This document shows, one piece after another, positions 33,901 to 45,106 of a stretch of DNA of 64,000 nt. The first letter of the stretch is position 1. Every line of letters begins with the position of its first letter. The DNA is taken from contig CM040118.1 of assembly GCA_022559845.1 (NCBI GenBank), positions 443,236,053 through 443,300,052 of the forward strand. The letters run 5' to 3'. A program made the position numbers and the translations under genes. Under the pieces are notes generated by a model. The model worked only from the letters and a program-made list of their open reading frames with translations, did no database searches and had not been told where the DNA came from. This stretch comes from Amorphophallus konjac (lineage: Eukaryota > Streptophyta > Magnoliopsida > Alismatales > Araceae).

Positions 33901-34038
33901 CCTCTTTCCATCTATCAATTTCTTCATCTGATTCCTCCTAATCATGGGTCCGACCCAACTTCTTCCACATCCACTGCCTTGGGCATCTGCCCTTTCTCCC
34001 ACTGCTTTCGAGGCTTTAGTCCTCACTCCTCCTTCTAA
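30979..34038 (+). CDS. Proline-rich protein of unknown function, sole ORF of the pol-less element
   Basis: ATG 30979 is the first in-frame ATG; the frame is open a little further upstream but only from TTG. The 1,019-residue protein has a histidine/proline-rich N-terminus; a short helix-like segment LDHLTPQQIQALKAAVEG near residue 85; about five SNSIRVAHHPPP-like repeats (about 110-165); a charged, possibly coiled segment followed by an acidic patch (about 235-300); a long proline/serine/threonine tract (about 300-520); a globular-looking part with MPFKIQEFICRMPIRVIVP (about 530-690); and about nine PPEPPD-GHRAPFHL repeats (about 770-960). No zinc knuckle, DTG/DSG, RT or integrase motif is seen. 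The intact frame over 3 kb in a fresh insertion suggests it is or was translated. A structural, gag-like role is possible but unproven. Confidence 0.6.
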   Translation: MAYHDRNMFNSIHEDAQPSTSYPQFQHVNQHSHHSFKGPRPYSHGHTQPMGNVHSHGPPTQFQATIPSGPSPPNDEKVSRIIHALDHLTPQQIQALKAAVEGTSHASPPLSNSIRVAHHLPPSNSIRVTHHPSPSNSIRVAHHPPPPSNHIRVAHYPSPPIHSTRVVRHPPPSIPPPSRPRGPFTPCNPARPGSFTGHPVNSPPRPFYAAPPPSRPCQPPVVHVTPLQQTLLDKITLMEEQIKRVTAPPTPVNPLHAALDEITKMENEWKDRMDDYDFGIPSEEEPAIEESEAAYDDDEAPQTPLPSFLNFPLPPLSFDESPAQDETIPDPIPIYETNWCYDDGSILQSPTPPHCKSPPILDTAYITPPPVTPLTFATLAPPKPSIKPPPITPPLLKPSTSTPLASIEPTIKPSPINLPLPPPRPSIIPLKPTLLIPPPYSLTPLPMVSPEQDPPLFASELIPTTSEQGEKLDVFESPPPFTHLPTPSIIPPPFMKPSASASPPFTTRRGSAAISTCAKDDQEPGKKDLAVAMPFKIQEFICRMPIRVIVPSTIEEAKPLPLLRGECRALMPFKGRAGHPLFKLSNPEFIIPYKGRMPILLNIPYTPHSMGNSMLHVPTLRLPHLIDFRFPRGLSFIEASFIGPIGHTCSLPWRGNYLKGPSPISPTLVHSTSSTSISITFSSWATRRVKRKISSFHPSHYSSSLHLLAFTHFKHSSHPSHCMHLHLLLPGFPNPYLPRLPAPPDIQHFPSYPYSSFYPLPLGHRVPLPAISLEPPGILSLLFGHLALSDSIPPEPPDFLPGHRAPFHLIPPEPPDFPFGHDAPLHLLYLLPPEPPDFPLGHRAPFHLLLPGFTPPEPPDSLHLFLGHRAPFHLLPPEPPDSPSYSLYHLPGHRDPPDFIPPEPPDLLYFFRFIFLLLRDFISFILFFLFRHLFHHLFPYFSPGHHVPSFVIPPEPPDDFSSHDPPLPPDPPDPPLSIYQFLHLIPPNHGSDPTSSTSTALGICPFSHCFRGFSPHSSF

Positions 34039-36772
34039 TTCTCCGCTTCTTCTGTAGACTGTTCCATGTGATCAGGGTCTCCACACCTTAGTGAGGGAGT
34101 TCTAGCCCTCGCCTCTTTTTCTTTTCTCCTTATTCGTCTGAGTCTGGTCTTGGCACCACTCCTTCTTGTTAAGCCACTTTCAATCCTTTGCTGCCAATCC
34201 TTTTGACTGCCAAAGAGGGCAAATCCCACGATGATCAACCTCGCCTCTGACAGCTGCTTCAACGATTTTTGCAAGGTAACATATTGGCGTAAGTACGCAT
34301 TTTTATAATATCATTTCCTCATTACTTCACGCATGATTTTCAAAATAAAGTGCTTCTTAACAAGATTTAAAAAGTGGTGTTTTAAACCTTTATCTTAGGC
34401 TTTTGTTAAATTAAATCATTCTCAAAAGAGTCTTTAGGCTTGCTTTTGCAGCACCTTTGGTTATAAGAACCCGCGCTGGGAATTCAACATTCTCTCCCCC
34501 CCTTGTTAAGAGCAACCCTTAGCTGGGCATTCCACACACTTCACGGCGTCCTTAGTCGGCTCCTTTGGTTAAAACACCGTTGCTACTTTGGCCATGCCAT
34601 GAGTATTCCTGAAAGTTTTTTCTCTTCTTCACTCGGCCGCATGCAGGGGCAAGAGGTTGACGGATAAGATGACCAACCTTGGTAATCCCAATACGAGAGG
34701 AGTCTCAAATAGGGGCAGTCTTGACCCAAAATTAATATGAGTTTTCATATGAGCTTTCATGATATACATCTAGCCAAAAGGGGCTATTATGAAAATCAAG
34801 TCAAAATTTCGATAAATTCAAAATTGTGAATTATGGCATGTCAAGAGTGGCAAAGTCCCCGCGGGGAAAACCCTGGTCGTATGCATGTCAAGGGTCTAAA
34901 AATCAAAGGCACAAAGCCCCGGCGCAACAGACTACCTCTTTGAGGGTTAACACCTTGGAAGGAATTCAGGTCTTGATATCTCCCATCCTGCGTAAAGCTT
35001 ATCTCCAATTATTCTTCTCTTCTCCCTCCAAGACCGAATGTTTCTCGGGTATGGCCTCGGTAGGGGCACCATTGATCAAAGACGGTCGGTTATAAGGCGC
35101 CACTTTCAATGCACGTCCAGCTTTGGGCAGTTTTTAGCGAAAAGGGAAGGAACAAGGACCCTTAGCTAGTGGTTCAAAACACCCTTTGATGCTGCTTTAG
35201 TAATGTCTAACCAAAATTAAACAAAAAATTGAATATTTCTTCTCCGAAATCCATAAAAATTTGAATACCTTTCTCAAAACTTCACAAAAATTTGCATATT
35301 GATCAAAATCTCCATAAAAATTCATATATTTTTTTCCAAAACCCATAAAAATTTGCATATTCCAAAATCCAAAAATTTTGCATTGTATTTTCTGATGGTG
35401 TTTTGCAGGAACAGCTTTCCAAGGACCAGAAGCACGGGATGAGTCCTCCCTCCCCTTATTGCTATCAATCTATTGATTCTCTCCCGATATTTTCATGGCA
35501 TGCCACCCAGGGGCATTTTGATTGTCATCTCCCTATTATATCTCCTGATTATCTCATGATTATTCATCTCCAAATCTTTTTAAATTAACTCCTGCTAATT
35601 TCATCTGATCACTCCGCCAATGGGCATTATATCAGATCTTGATCATTCACCTCCAAAATCTTGATTAGCCAGATTGTCTCCCCATAACAAATAATGATGC
35701 TTTGCAATGCCATGCTATTCATGTTATCCATGCTTTACCCTACTATGTGTTATTCATGGCTATGTTTGCTATGCTTTGAGTCATGCCTTATTCATTGCTT
35801 GTTATACTTTTTATATCTTGGCTAATGAATTTTTGAGCGCAGGATAAGAAGCTCTTGGTCCCGCCGACTGGGCATCATCATCCAAGCCCCACGGTGCCCG
35901 CACCTCATCTCTCAGTTCCCCCCATACTTATTGCTTCACCATCTCCCTGTATGCATTCTACTTATGTTACATATGTTACTAGATTACATCAAGGACCTTG
36001 TGACTTTGATAAATCTGGAATTTGAATTCCCCTTCATCAAAAACGATGACGATTCCAGAGGCATCTTAGTCACACGGATAGGCCGTTGAGCCGTCCGAGA
36101 CTGGGGACGATGGTTCCCTTTTTACGAGTTGGTGCGTGGATAAACGGGCTTCGGCTTAGTATCAGCTCGCAGAATTGGTTTCTTGACCCAGTCTGGGCAG
36201 TTTAACAATATTATCCTTGATTATATTATATTTTTATTTGATTTAATTTTTCCTTTAGCCCAGCATGCATTCATGTAGGACTTTGAAACAATTGTTGAAA
36301 AATCATTCTGATAAGCTGATGTTGAGAGTTGAATTGATCTAAATCTTTCCCGATATGAGATTTTCCTTGCCGAATTGAGTCCTCAGTTCGTTTTGTCGCT
36401 GTTTTGGGTCATTTTCTCGAAAACTCCTTGTTTGGATTTTTATCATCTTATTTTTATCTCCTTTCCTTTGATCCACCTTGGCTGCAGCACGTCCACTGGC
36501 TGGTAATCGCTCCCCAATGGTGAAATCTACAGGTTTGTGACCTGAGGTACTTCCACCGCGTTGGAAGTTGATCATTTTATTTTTATCTCCTTCGTGCACC
36601 GCGTGCACATCTCCCCTTTTATCCAAACATTGTTGGTTTCGTTGGATTTCCCGAGATTTGCTTCATCTCGTGCTTTTGATTTGATTCTCATCAAGTGATG
36701 TTGATTGCGTGTCTCATCACACCTTGGCATCTACTTTTCAGTTTGCTACGCTCCCTTGCAAAGCAGACGCCA
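34039..36772. other. Non-coding 3' part of the pol-less element
   Basis: No frame with recognisable protein content was found. It holds an A/T-rich degenerate repeat at about 35245-35385, with units of about 30 bp containing CCATAAAAATTTGCATATT, and ends in a purine-rich stretch before the 3' LTR. This space is where pol would be expected in an autonomous relative. Confidence 0.6.
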
Positions 36773-36784
36773 AGGCGGGGCAGC
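36773..36784 (+). other. Purine-rich tract before the 3' LTR
   Basis: AGGCGGGGCAGC lies directly before TGTAGACACG and is the likely plus-strand primer, though it contains two C residues and is imperfect. Confidence 0.5.
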
Positions 36785-38338
36785 TGTAGACACGCCAAAA
36801 TTGACATTATTTTGAGTATATTTCATATCGCTCTGCGATGCCCCATTTGACCCTCAAATCAGCTTATTTAAGTGGTTTTCCCACTTTTCATGGATTGCCC
36901 CTGATTTCTCCTATTTTTCCCAATTTACCTCCCTTTTCCTATTTTTCTGGATTTTCTGGGCATTTATCTCTATTTTCTGAATTCACGCCCTCATCAGGGG
37001 CGTGTTTTTGAAACACGACCTGGTCTAGGGCGTGTCTTTCCCATTTTATCTATTTTTCCCCATTTTATCTATTTTATGAATTTTTTGAATTCACGACCTT
37101 GGTAAGGGCGTGTTTTCTTAAAACATGACTTAATCTAGGGCGTTTCTTAAAGAAAGGACGACCTCATCTGAGGGCGTTAATTCTTTTGGTTTTGACCGAC
37201 TTCCCCATTTGAGCTCTTGAAATTAACGCCCTTCCCAGGGGCGTGTTTTTTTAAAAAAGTGGCTTTGATTAAGGCGTGTTTTACATTTTTCAAATATGGG
37301 GAGTTTTTATTTCTAAAATTGGTTTTGGAAGAAACGCCCTTGTGCAGGGCGTGTTTTTGAGAAACGCCCTCTGGTAAGTCGTCAATTCATCAATTGACGC
37401 CCTGACCTAAGGCGTGTTTCATCTTCTGGCTTCGCAGCCCCTTTCCCCAGAGAGTCCTTGCCTCGTTAAATCCTGCCTTGATTGGGCTCTTGCCCATTCC
37501 TATCCTTTCCCTTGATTGGACTCTTGCTAATGTTTATCCCTTCCAATCCTATTTAATAGAGCCATTGGCTCTGTTGATCGGTTGGAGGCCCCTTCGTTGG
37601 ACTCTCCCCCTGCGCTTCTTCTTCTTCCCCGTCCTTCTGCTTTTTTTGGTTTTTTGTTCTTTTTTTTCTGTCTTGTTTTTCTTTTTCTCTTCTTACGCAG
37701 GTGTCGTTATTGGCTGAAGGAGGAGGCTTTATTGCACACAAATCTTCACCAATTGAGGCTTTCTCCCCGTTGAATATCAAACGGCCAAAGTCACAGGCTC
37801 CTTCTATTTTATTTTTATTCTCCTTTTGCTATTCGTTAACATGCATGCATAATATACATGTTTTCTTCTCAACCACGTTGATGCTCTCCCCACAGTGCAA
37901 CTCTTGCACACTTCCATATTTTACTTTGCATTCATCATACCATTCATCTCCCACACCTTTTTGCATAGGGGTTTAAGGGCCAACACCCGCAAGGTATGTC
38001 TTAATCATATTTGCATGCTCATCTATTTACTATGGATTTGATACTACACACCATGTTCTAATTCAATTCTTTTGTGGTGTTTGTGTCTCTTTTTGCAAGG
38101 GTAATAAAAGTGTAGAACTCTCTTCGTCGGCCGGCCGATTTGAAGAGAAAGGAAGCACTCACATCCCCGCACTCCAAGGTATTTTTCGCGATCTCTCCCA
38201 TGCTTTCATTGTTATATTTTTGAGGCCTCGTGTCTCTGGCGATCACACACACTCCACATTAGCACCCCGTGCTATCTTATTGCTTTCATCATATCTATTC
38301 CTTTTTATATTTAAGTGTGGATTTTAAATAGATCTACA
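36785..38338 (+). repeat. 3' LTR of the pol-less element
   Basis: 1,554 bp, collinear with 28275-29828 without indels. It repeats the hairpin array and the T-rich body. Confidence 0.95.
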
Positions 38339-38343
38339 AATAA

Positions 38344-41300
38344 CAAGAGGGAATGCAAGGACGATCAGGTGGAAAAGTACGCCCACCCCATCAGCCAGGA
38401 GAATGTAGTCCGCTCGTTGCTGGAGCCCGAGCTGAGGGATTGGGCGTTATCTGTTCGCCCAAGTGTGCTGGTGTTTAGAAAGGGGGATAATGTATTGCTG
38501 GAGCCGTACTACCCCTTCCGATTTGGCCGGAACTTCGGATATGATCAGCATATCCCTAGCTATCATGCACAGTTCGGCCTGCCCTCACGGAACATCCGGG
38601 GAAGTTCAGTCGCCGAGCATGCCAGGAGCTGGTGGGACTTCTTCCATCGGGCGGACTCTGCCTCCTTCAGGGTGCCAGCCCCGGGTCGCATTCCCCGAGT
38701 GACCCAGGATTACATCAAGTGGTGGAATGCCCGGACGGCCTTCTATCGGTTGCATAAGACCGACTGCTGGGATGGGGCCGAGAGGAAGTTCCTCAGCCGG
38801 TAATCGGTGCCAGTACTTGACATTGAGCCAGATCATCTTCTTCTGCTCAAGAACGAGCAAGAGAAGGAGGTGATGGCATATATGGCCGCCCGTCGGGAAG
38901 CCCGGGACGCGAGGCCGACGCCAAAAGTAGAGTTGCCTCCGGTGGCGAAGGACAACTATAAGAAGACATTGAGGGATCTTTGCCAGATAGGGAGTGACCG
39001 TCTGGAGCTCATTAATTACCCGCTCCCCATAGAGGAAGAGGAGACTCCTGCTAAGAGCTGGCGCCCGGAGAGAGACATGCTCTGCCCATACCACACGTTC
39101 ATGAGGCGGGAGGAGAGGAGGCCCGAAAATTATAAGGACACCACATGGCTATACGTTCTCCTCCGGGTAAACGGACTGAAGATCGAAGATCAGACGGCCG
39201 CCATCCTGGGCAAGCGCCTGCACATCCCGTATTATTATGCCGATGGGTGGGGCATGGACCACTTCAATCTCTTCTACCCCCTCTCTTCGAAGAAGCATGC
39301 AGATCTGGCTGCCCTTACAGACCGGTGCCAGAGGGTCGAGGACGTATGCTAGCTGGTCCGAGAGGCGGCGCGTCGGGACAAGGAGCCGTCCCTGAGCTAC
39401 TGGCCGATAACACTTCGGTTGTACACCGGTCCTCACGGTATTTAACCTTTCCATCTCCTTTATTCTCATTGCTGCGACCTTAGCAGGTTATCGGATGCTA
39501 ATCATATGCGTGTGTCTATCTTGACAGACCATCCCGACAGCGTGCAAATGGCGACGTACCGGAACTTCCTTCGGCTCGTCCAGAAGCCCGCCTATTTTGA
39601 GGCGGCACTGCCAGCTCTGACTACGGCTCCCCTGCCCAAGGTTGCTAAGAGGTCCCGGGCCAAATCGCCTGTGAAGAAGGCGGTAGATGCTGCTAAAGCG
39701 GCCAAGCAGCGGGACGCGAAGCGGCGAAAAACCGAGGCGGCTAAGGCTTCGACGACCGCTCCCCCAGCACCACGAGTCCCATCTTTTGAGGAGTTTGAGG
39801 TCGCCCGGACCGAGCCGAGCCAACCTGCAGGTCAGCGTCTCCGGCCACCAGCGTGCCTTTTAAGTCTCTTTTTTTTTATTTTCATTTTGAAGCAAGGCCT
39901 CGACACCTGAATGCTTCCTTTTGTCTCAGCCCCTGTAGAGGAGCCCGCACCCATGCCCATTCCCGACGTGGAGGAGCCGGTTTCTGTGCCCGTCCCCGAC
40001 ATGGGTGAAGCTACAGCCGTGGCAGGGGCGACCTCGGTGCCAACTCCGACTCCCCCACCACAAGCCAAGGGGAGGTCCCGGGCAAAATCGCATGTTAAGA
40101 AAGCATTGGCCTCCGCCAAAGTGGCTGGGCGGCAGGAGGCAAAGTGAAGGAGGGCAGAGGTCTCCCCGGCCTCGGCGACCGTCTCCCCGGTGGCTCCCAT
40201 TCCATCTTTCGAGGAATTTGACGTCACTCGGACGGGGCCGAGCCACCACGCGGGTGAGGCTTATCGACCGCTGACATCTTTCCGGATTTATTTATTTTCC
40301 CGGGTGAGCCCTTTATATGCATGTGACCATTGCCTCTCTTCCTTTCAGACGGTGCGGAGAAACCGTCACTTGTGCTGATCCCAGGCGAGGGGGCGGCTAC
40401 GGCTCCCGAGAAGGCCTTGCCTGCCGAGGAGGCCCGTGGGTCACCCCGCGCTGTAGGAGCTGAAGAGGGTATTTGTCTTTGTCGGCCCACTTGATTCCTT
40501 TCATTCTTTGGGAGCCAACTGGGTTTGATGTGACCCGTCTTTCCCTCTCCCTTTTTTTATACGACAGGCGTAGCTGGGGCAGTTACTGGGTTATTTGGGC
40601 CTCGCCTGCATCTCCCGGCGACGCAGCTGTACATGAGGAAAAGGCTGAAGTTAGTCGTACCCACCTCATCCAGCCCGCGGGGGGATGCGCCAGTCATTGA
40701 CCTCGAAGAGGAGGTCCCTTTGCCGGCAAGGGAGGAACCCGTGATGGCTGAATCTTCATCGGGTGAAGAGGTAGATTACAACTATTCCTCTGATGAAGTG
40801 GCTTATGACAAGGGTGCGTCTGAAGCATCAGGGCTGCCCGAGCTATTCTTCAAGGCCCCCTTACTTGCTGGCTCCTCAAGCTTTATGGGGAGGGCTGCTG
40901 TAAGTGTGAGCTTGCTTGGGCCGGACCCCCTTTTTCCCATAGTGGGCTGATGATCTTGTTCTTGTTGTCCTCGGATTTTCAGGAGCTTACCCAGCCGGAG
41001 GTTGTGGGGAAGGCCGCTTCAGTCGCACCGGTCGACCGCCCGGCGGGAGCCACCGCTGGCATGGGCAAGCTAGCCCTCTTGCTCGACGCCCTTCAACGGG
41101 AGGCGTCCGCGGAGCCTTTAAGTGCTACCGAAACGGCGGACGAGCCTCTAGAGGAGGGGGAGATTCCGCCCGAAGGCAGCATCATCCCGGAGACCGAGGT
41201 AAGCACGTGGGGCTTATGGTTCTTCCCCGCCTTTTGACTTTGCGTGATCTGTTCCAGGCAGCAGGTGGCTGACTCCGCTCCCCATGAGCAGGTGATGCCG

Positions 41301-42297
41301 ACAGGAGGGAAGACATCCGGTCGTGCCCGAAAGGCTGTCGCGAAACGGAGGCCAAGCATTGGCCCAATAGCGGTGGAGGGGCTGGCTCCTGTCTCGGGCT
41401 CAAGGGTGGAGAGCCTTGTGGCGCTCGTAGAAGCGGGGGGCATCCCCCAGCTGCTGGTTCCACTTCCGCCTCTCCCGAAGCTCCCGGCCGAAATGGAGGA
41501 CCCGCTCCTGAGGCAGATATTTGCGGGGCTTCGCGCACATCTGGAGGGATTCTAGACGCGCGAGAGGAGTTTATGGGCAGCCGCTTCCGGTCCGGCTTTA
41601 CTCGAAGCCCCTCCTTCGGCCGGAGTTGCGGTGCCTGCACCCCCGCCGGTTGAACTAGTGGCAGAGGCGGGCCGGGCAGGGGAAGAGGAGGCAGGAGAGC
41701 AGCGGATGATGGCGGCGCCAGATGCTTCGGTGATGATCTTACCCATTCCCCCAGCGGTGGTTGGCCAGAGGTCCTCTGTCGAGCCAGGCCGGCCAGGGGA
41801 CTTGACTCTTGCTCTTCCATCCTCTTCAACCGCCATGGACGCTGATTTGTGGGCGGAGGTGGACAGCGCCGTGGAATTCACTCCCCTAGTCGTGCCTTCA
41901 GTCAGTCACACCTTGTCGGAGGCGCCAGTCCATCAAATGCTGGTAACGCTGCGGACGATGCTCTTTGCCGACCTTTCCTTATCATACCGGGAGGTACACA
42001 CCATAGTGATGCAGCTGACCGGGGCGTTACAAGTGCTGGGCTGTCCACTGGGGGAATGGTCATGACGAGTCTTACTATTACTGAAGTATGTTAAGCGTCG
42101 CGAGTTCCTCGAAACCCAGGCTCCTGACGAATGTGCCGCCCTTGATGCCTAGGCCGGCGAGTACTTACAGACTTTGGAGGCCCGGCGTCACGATGAGGAG
42201 CGCCATGAGAGGGCTCTCGGGGAAGGCCAGAGCAATGTTCGCTCCCTTAAGAGCTGCATTGCGAAACTGGAGAGCTACCTTGCTACGGCTAGGTCTG
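38344..42297 (+). pseudogene. PMD gene, second segment with six short introns
   Basis: The frame resumes in register at 38344 with the C-terminal part of the mobile domain (PFRFGRNFGYDQHIP near 38513, then a VTQDYIKWWNARTAF tract near 38699). A charged tail follows. GT-AG introns are apparent at 39438-39527, 39831-39929, 40254-40348, 40469-40567, 40900-40982 and 41199-41258 (60-99 bp), each separating stretches that read on as lysine/alanine/proline-rich protein. Stops at 38801, 39350, 40145 and 41553 and disruptions near 42063 show it is dead. The last part (about 42090-42297) reads as a coiled coil rich in E, A and R. It is cut at 42297 by a second LTR element. Confidence 0.75.
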
Positions 42298-45106
42298 TGA
42301 TGTGACACCAAATGCAGCGGAGGATAATGATACCAAATTTTGATGTGACGCGACTCCCTTGGACTTAGGATAGCAAGCAACACTATGAGTCGGCAACGTC
42401 ACACATGCGGTTTCACTCGCGGAAGCACGCTCGGATCCGTAGGAGGACCGACGATGGTGGTGAGGGTCCGAGTTTGGACCTTGCGATTCCAAGGGTCGGC
42501 CGGGTAGGGATAGATCCCAATGGGCCAAGGATGCCCGATTTCACGGGTAGCCGGCACGCCGAGGGCGTGGGATGTAATGGCTCTCTCTCAACTCGCCCCG
42601 CGGTGAACACTCGATTGGATTGAATTGCGGATCGGACACTCGCCTCACCTCCGACGGACAACTAAGAGCGATACTAAGCTAAGCAACAGTAAAAACCAGC
42701 AAGGGAGAGTGGCCAGGAGCTCACCTGATCGGCGTGAAGACGCCGATCCCGGGCGGAGACGAGGGCGAGCGGAGAAGTGTGGTCCCCGCACACTGCGCCG
42801 ATGTAGCTTCACAACCTGTTCAAGAGTACATGCACTACAGCTCGCACAGGAGGGTGGTCTCGGGGGTGGGAATTGAATAATTATAGTAAACACTACCACC
42901 ACGCAGGGTGGGGCGGTAAGCCGGCCAGGCGGGAAGGGGAGGGTGGGCCAAAACGGGTAGAAAAGAACTAAGGGAGTTGGTGCAGCTGGCTGGAATTCTG
43001 GACGAGAAGCCGCTGTTGCCGCCGTCCCGAGCTAGTCCGAACTCCGATTTCGAAGATTCCAACTCCTGGAGTTCCCTGACTTGATGCTGGTGATGTCTGA
43101 ATTTTTGGGCGGCCTCTGGAGCCAGGGACTTGTGACACCAGCGACTGAACCGAGGCAGCGAGTGTGGTTTCTGGCCGGACCTGTTCTGTAACAGTAGGTT
43201 GCAGACACTGTGGTGAACTCTCCCGAACTCCGAATGGCACAAAACTAGCGGCGCTGTCTTCGTGGTTGAAGTAGCTTTCAGCAGGAGGTGGCGGGGCGAC
43301 GATCCCAGGTCGGTGGTGACTTGGGTCCTGGGAAGAATGAACTCTGGTCGTTGCAGTCTGAAGAAACAAACCTGGACAGTGCAAGGGAGAAAATTCGTAA
43401 CTCTGTCCCACGGTGTCCAAATGTCGATCCGCCTTCTGATCCTGAAAGAGGGCAGAGAGTAGAAGAACTTTTATGAAGAAACCCGAGTCTGGTTCGGCCT
43501 TGGTTGATCGTGGCACGTTGCTCTTTCTGGTTCTGATTCTCTGCAGAGGCTGCACCGCGGGGTTCTGGCTCTGTAGCAGCACGTTGCAGACGCTGTCCCG
43601 GGCACTCCAGAAATCCGAATGGCACGAAACTGGTGGCGTCGTCTCTGTGGTTGAGGTGGCTTTCAGCAGGAGTCAACGGGGCTGCAATCTGAGGCCGTGG
43701 ACAGTCGGTGTGCCCTGAAGAGTAGGCACTGGTCGCTGCAGACTGTAGGAGGTAGACCCGCGCGACCGAGGGAGAACGTTTCTAACTCTGGGTCTCGGAT
43801 GCCGAATTAAGTTCCGCCTCATGCTTCTGGTCGTGGACAGATGGAGGAAGAAACTTGAAGAAGAAACTTCAGCCTGATTCCTTCGCCGTTGGTCGTGAAG
43901 CAGCTTCCAATCGGGTTCAGGCTTTCTGCAGGTGGAGTCTGGCGCAGTCGGGGTAGAACAGCTCTCACGGTCGGCCACGAACTCAGAATGGAGTGATTCC
44001 ACCTCGCCTGTGAAGAGGACAGGGAGGCCTTTCCAGAAAGGTAAGATACGCCCTCAGGTGTCTCCGTATGAACTCTAGGGAGCTTCTGCAAGACGTGCCT
44101 TCTTCTGCTACCTGCAGACTTGGCTAAGCAAAGGGGTGGTAGTGGAACTTGGTGAAAGGGAATGGGGTTTTAGCAATGGGGAAGGGTTGGAGGTGATGGT
44201 AGATGGGGGTGGAATGTGGGAGAATGATGAGAGGGGCGGAGCTGGTGGTCTGGAGGTGCAGGAGGGTGGAGGGGAGTGGAGGCCGAAGTTTGGAGAGGGG
44301 AGGGTGGAGGGGTCGGCCAAGGCAATGGGAGGGTGGAGAGGGTGGAGGGGGGGTCGACCCTAGGAGGGAGGGGAAGGGGGTGGACGACCTAGGGAGGTGG
44401 AGAGACTCCTTGGGGAGAGGAAAGGTTGTCTTGGATGTGGGAAGATGTGTGGGGAATAGGGAGGGTTGTCTAGGGAAGGTGAATGGTTGCTTGGGAAGGT
44501 GGAATGAGTAATGGAGAGAGTAATGGGGCCTTGGGAGTTGAAGGGACTTGCCTAGGTGGCAAGTGAGGTGGCAAGGGGTGAGGAGAGAGGGGGAATTCGA
44601 AATTTAGAGAGAGAGAGGGAGGAGAGAGAGGGGATTTCGCCCCTAGGAGAGAGAGAGAGAACTAGAGAGAGAGAGAGAGCTAGAGAGAGGAAGAGAAGAC
44701 TCAAGGGGGATTCAAGTGGGTTTCAATTTTCATGTATTCATCAATTAGCTTCAAAATGAGGAGTTGGGGTCCTATATATAGGGAATCCCCAATTACATAG
44801 AAGTCCCTGGAAAATGGACTAATAACAGAAGACCAAGGGGTGGGGAAGGGGGCGCCCATGGGCCAGGCCCAATGAAATGGCCCATTAAGGCCTACAACCC
44901 ACTAACCTATTAAACCACTTAATGAATCCTTGGACTTAGGTAAATGACTAACTAACTTAGATAATAGACTCAATAAAAGGCAAAATTACATGATTATGAC
45001 TCAAGAAAAATGTGGAAATTACATGGCAAGACTCAGAAAATGATGGCGAACAAAGTGGCGAGTAGCAGGACCCCACGGGGTGAAAGGGTAAGGGATGTCC
45101 CCATCA
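42298..45106 (-). repeat. 3' LTR of the minus-strand pol-less element
   Basis: 2,809 bp. From about 42990 to 44100 it contains three degenerate tandem copies of a roughly 380-bp unit, recognisable by CCGAATGGCAC-like words near 43231, 43612 and 43985. A GA-rich run follows at 44582-44705 and a TATA-like site at 44773-44780. Confidence 0.93.
44773..44780 (-). promoter_or_regulatory. TATA-like site in the LTR
   Basis: TATATATA lies about 330 bases from the upstream end of the LTR in the minus direction, and a CT-rich run (the complement of the GA tract at 44582-44705) lies just downstream, a common plant core-promoter and leader arrangement. The matching site in the other LTR is at 50418-50425. 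Confidence 0.55.

Larger units (their letters stand above)
28275..38338 (+). mobile_element. Young pol-less LTR element with a proline-rich ORF
   Basis: Two 1,554-bp LTRs start TGTAGACACGCC and end GATCTACA, flanked by AATAA at 28270-28274 and 38339-38343. Reading across the site without the insert restores an uninterrupted PMD frame. The internal 6,956 bp hold a primer-site candidate, a hairpin-rich leader, one 1,019-residue ORF and about 2.7 kb of non-coding DNA. No gag, protease, RT or integrase motif is present in any frame. By eye the LTRs differ at only three positions (near 28608, 28733 and 29476 in the left copy), so it moved recently and must have used enzymes supplied in trans. Its LTR termini resemble those of the host Tat-like element. 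Confidence 0.95.

Noticed and set aside
33101..33931. A 276-codon frame overlapping the proline-rich ORF in another frame
   Set aside because: It is a by-product of the repeat unit and T/C-rich composition. The frame of the 1,019-residue ORF is far longer and covers the whole region.
42338..42661. Frames at 42413-42661 and 48058-48306 as a conserved gene pair
   Set aside because: They are identical positions in the two LTRs of one element, with no protein features.
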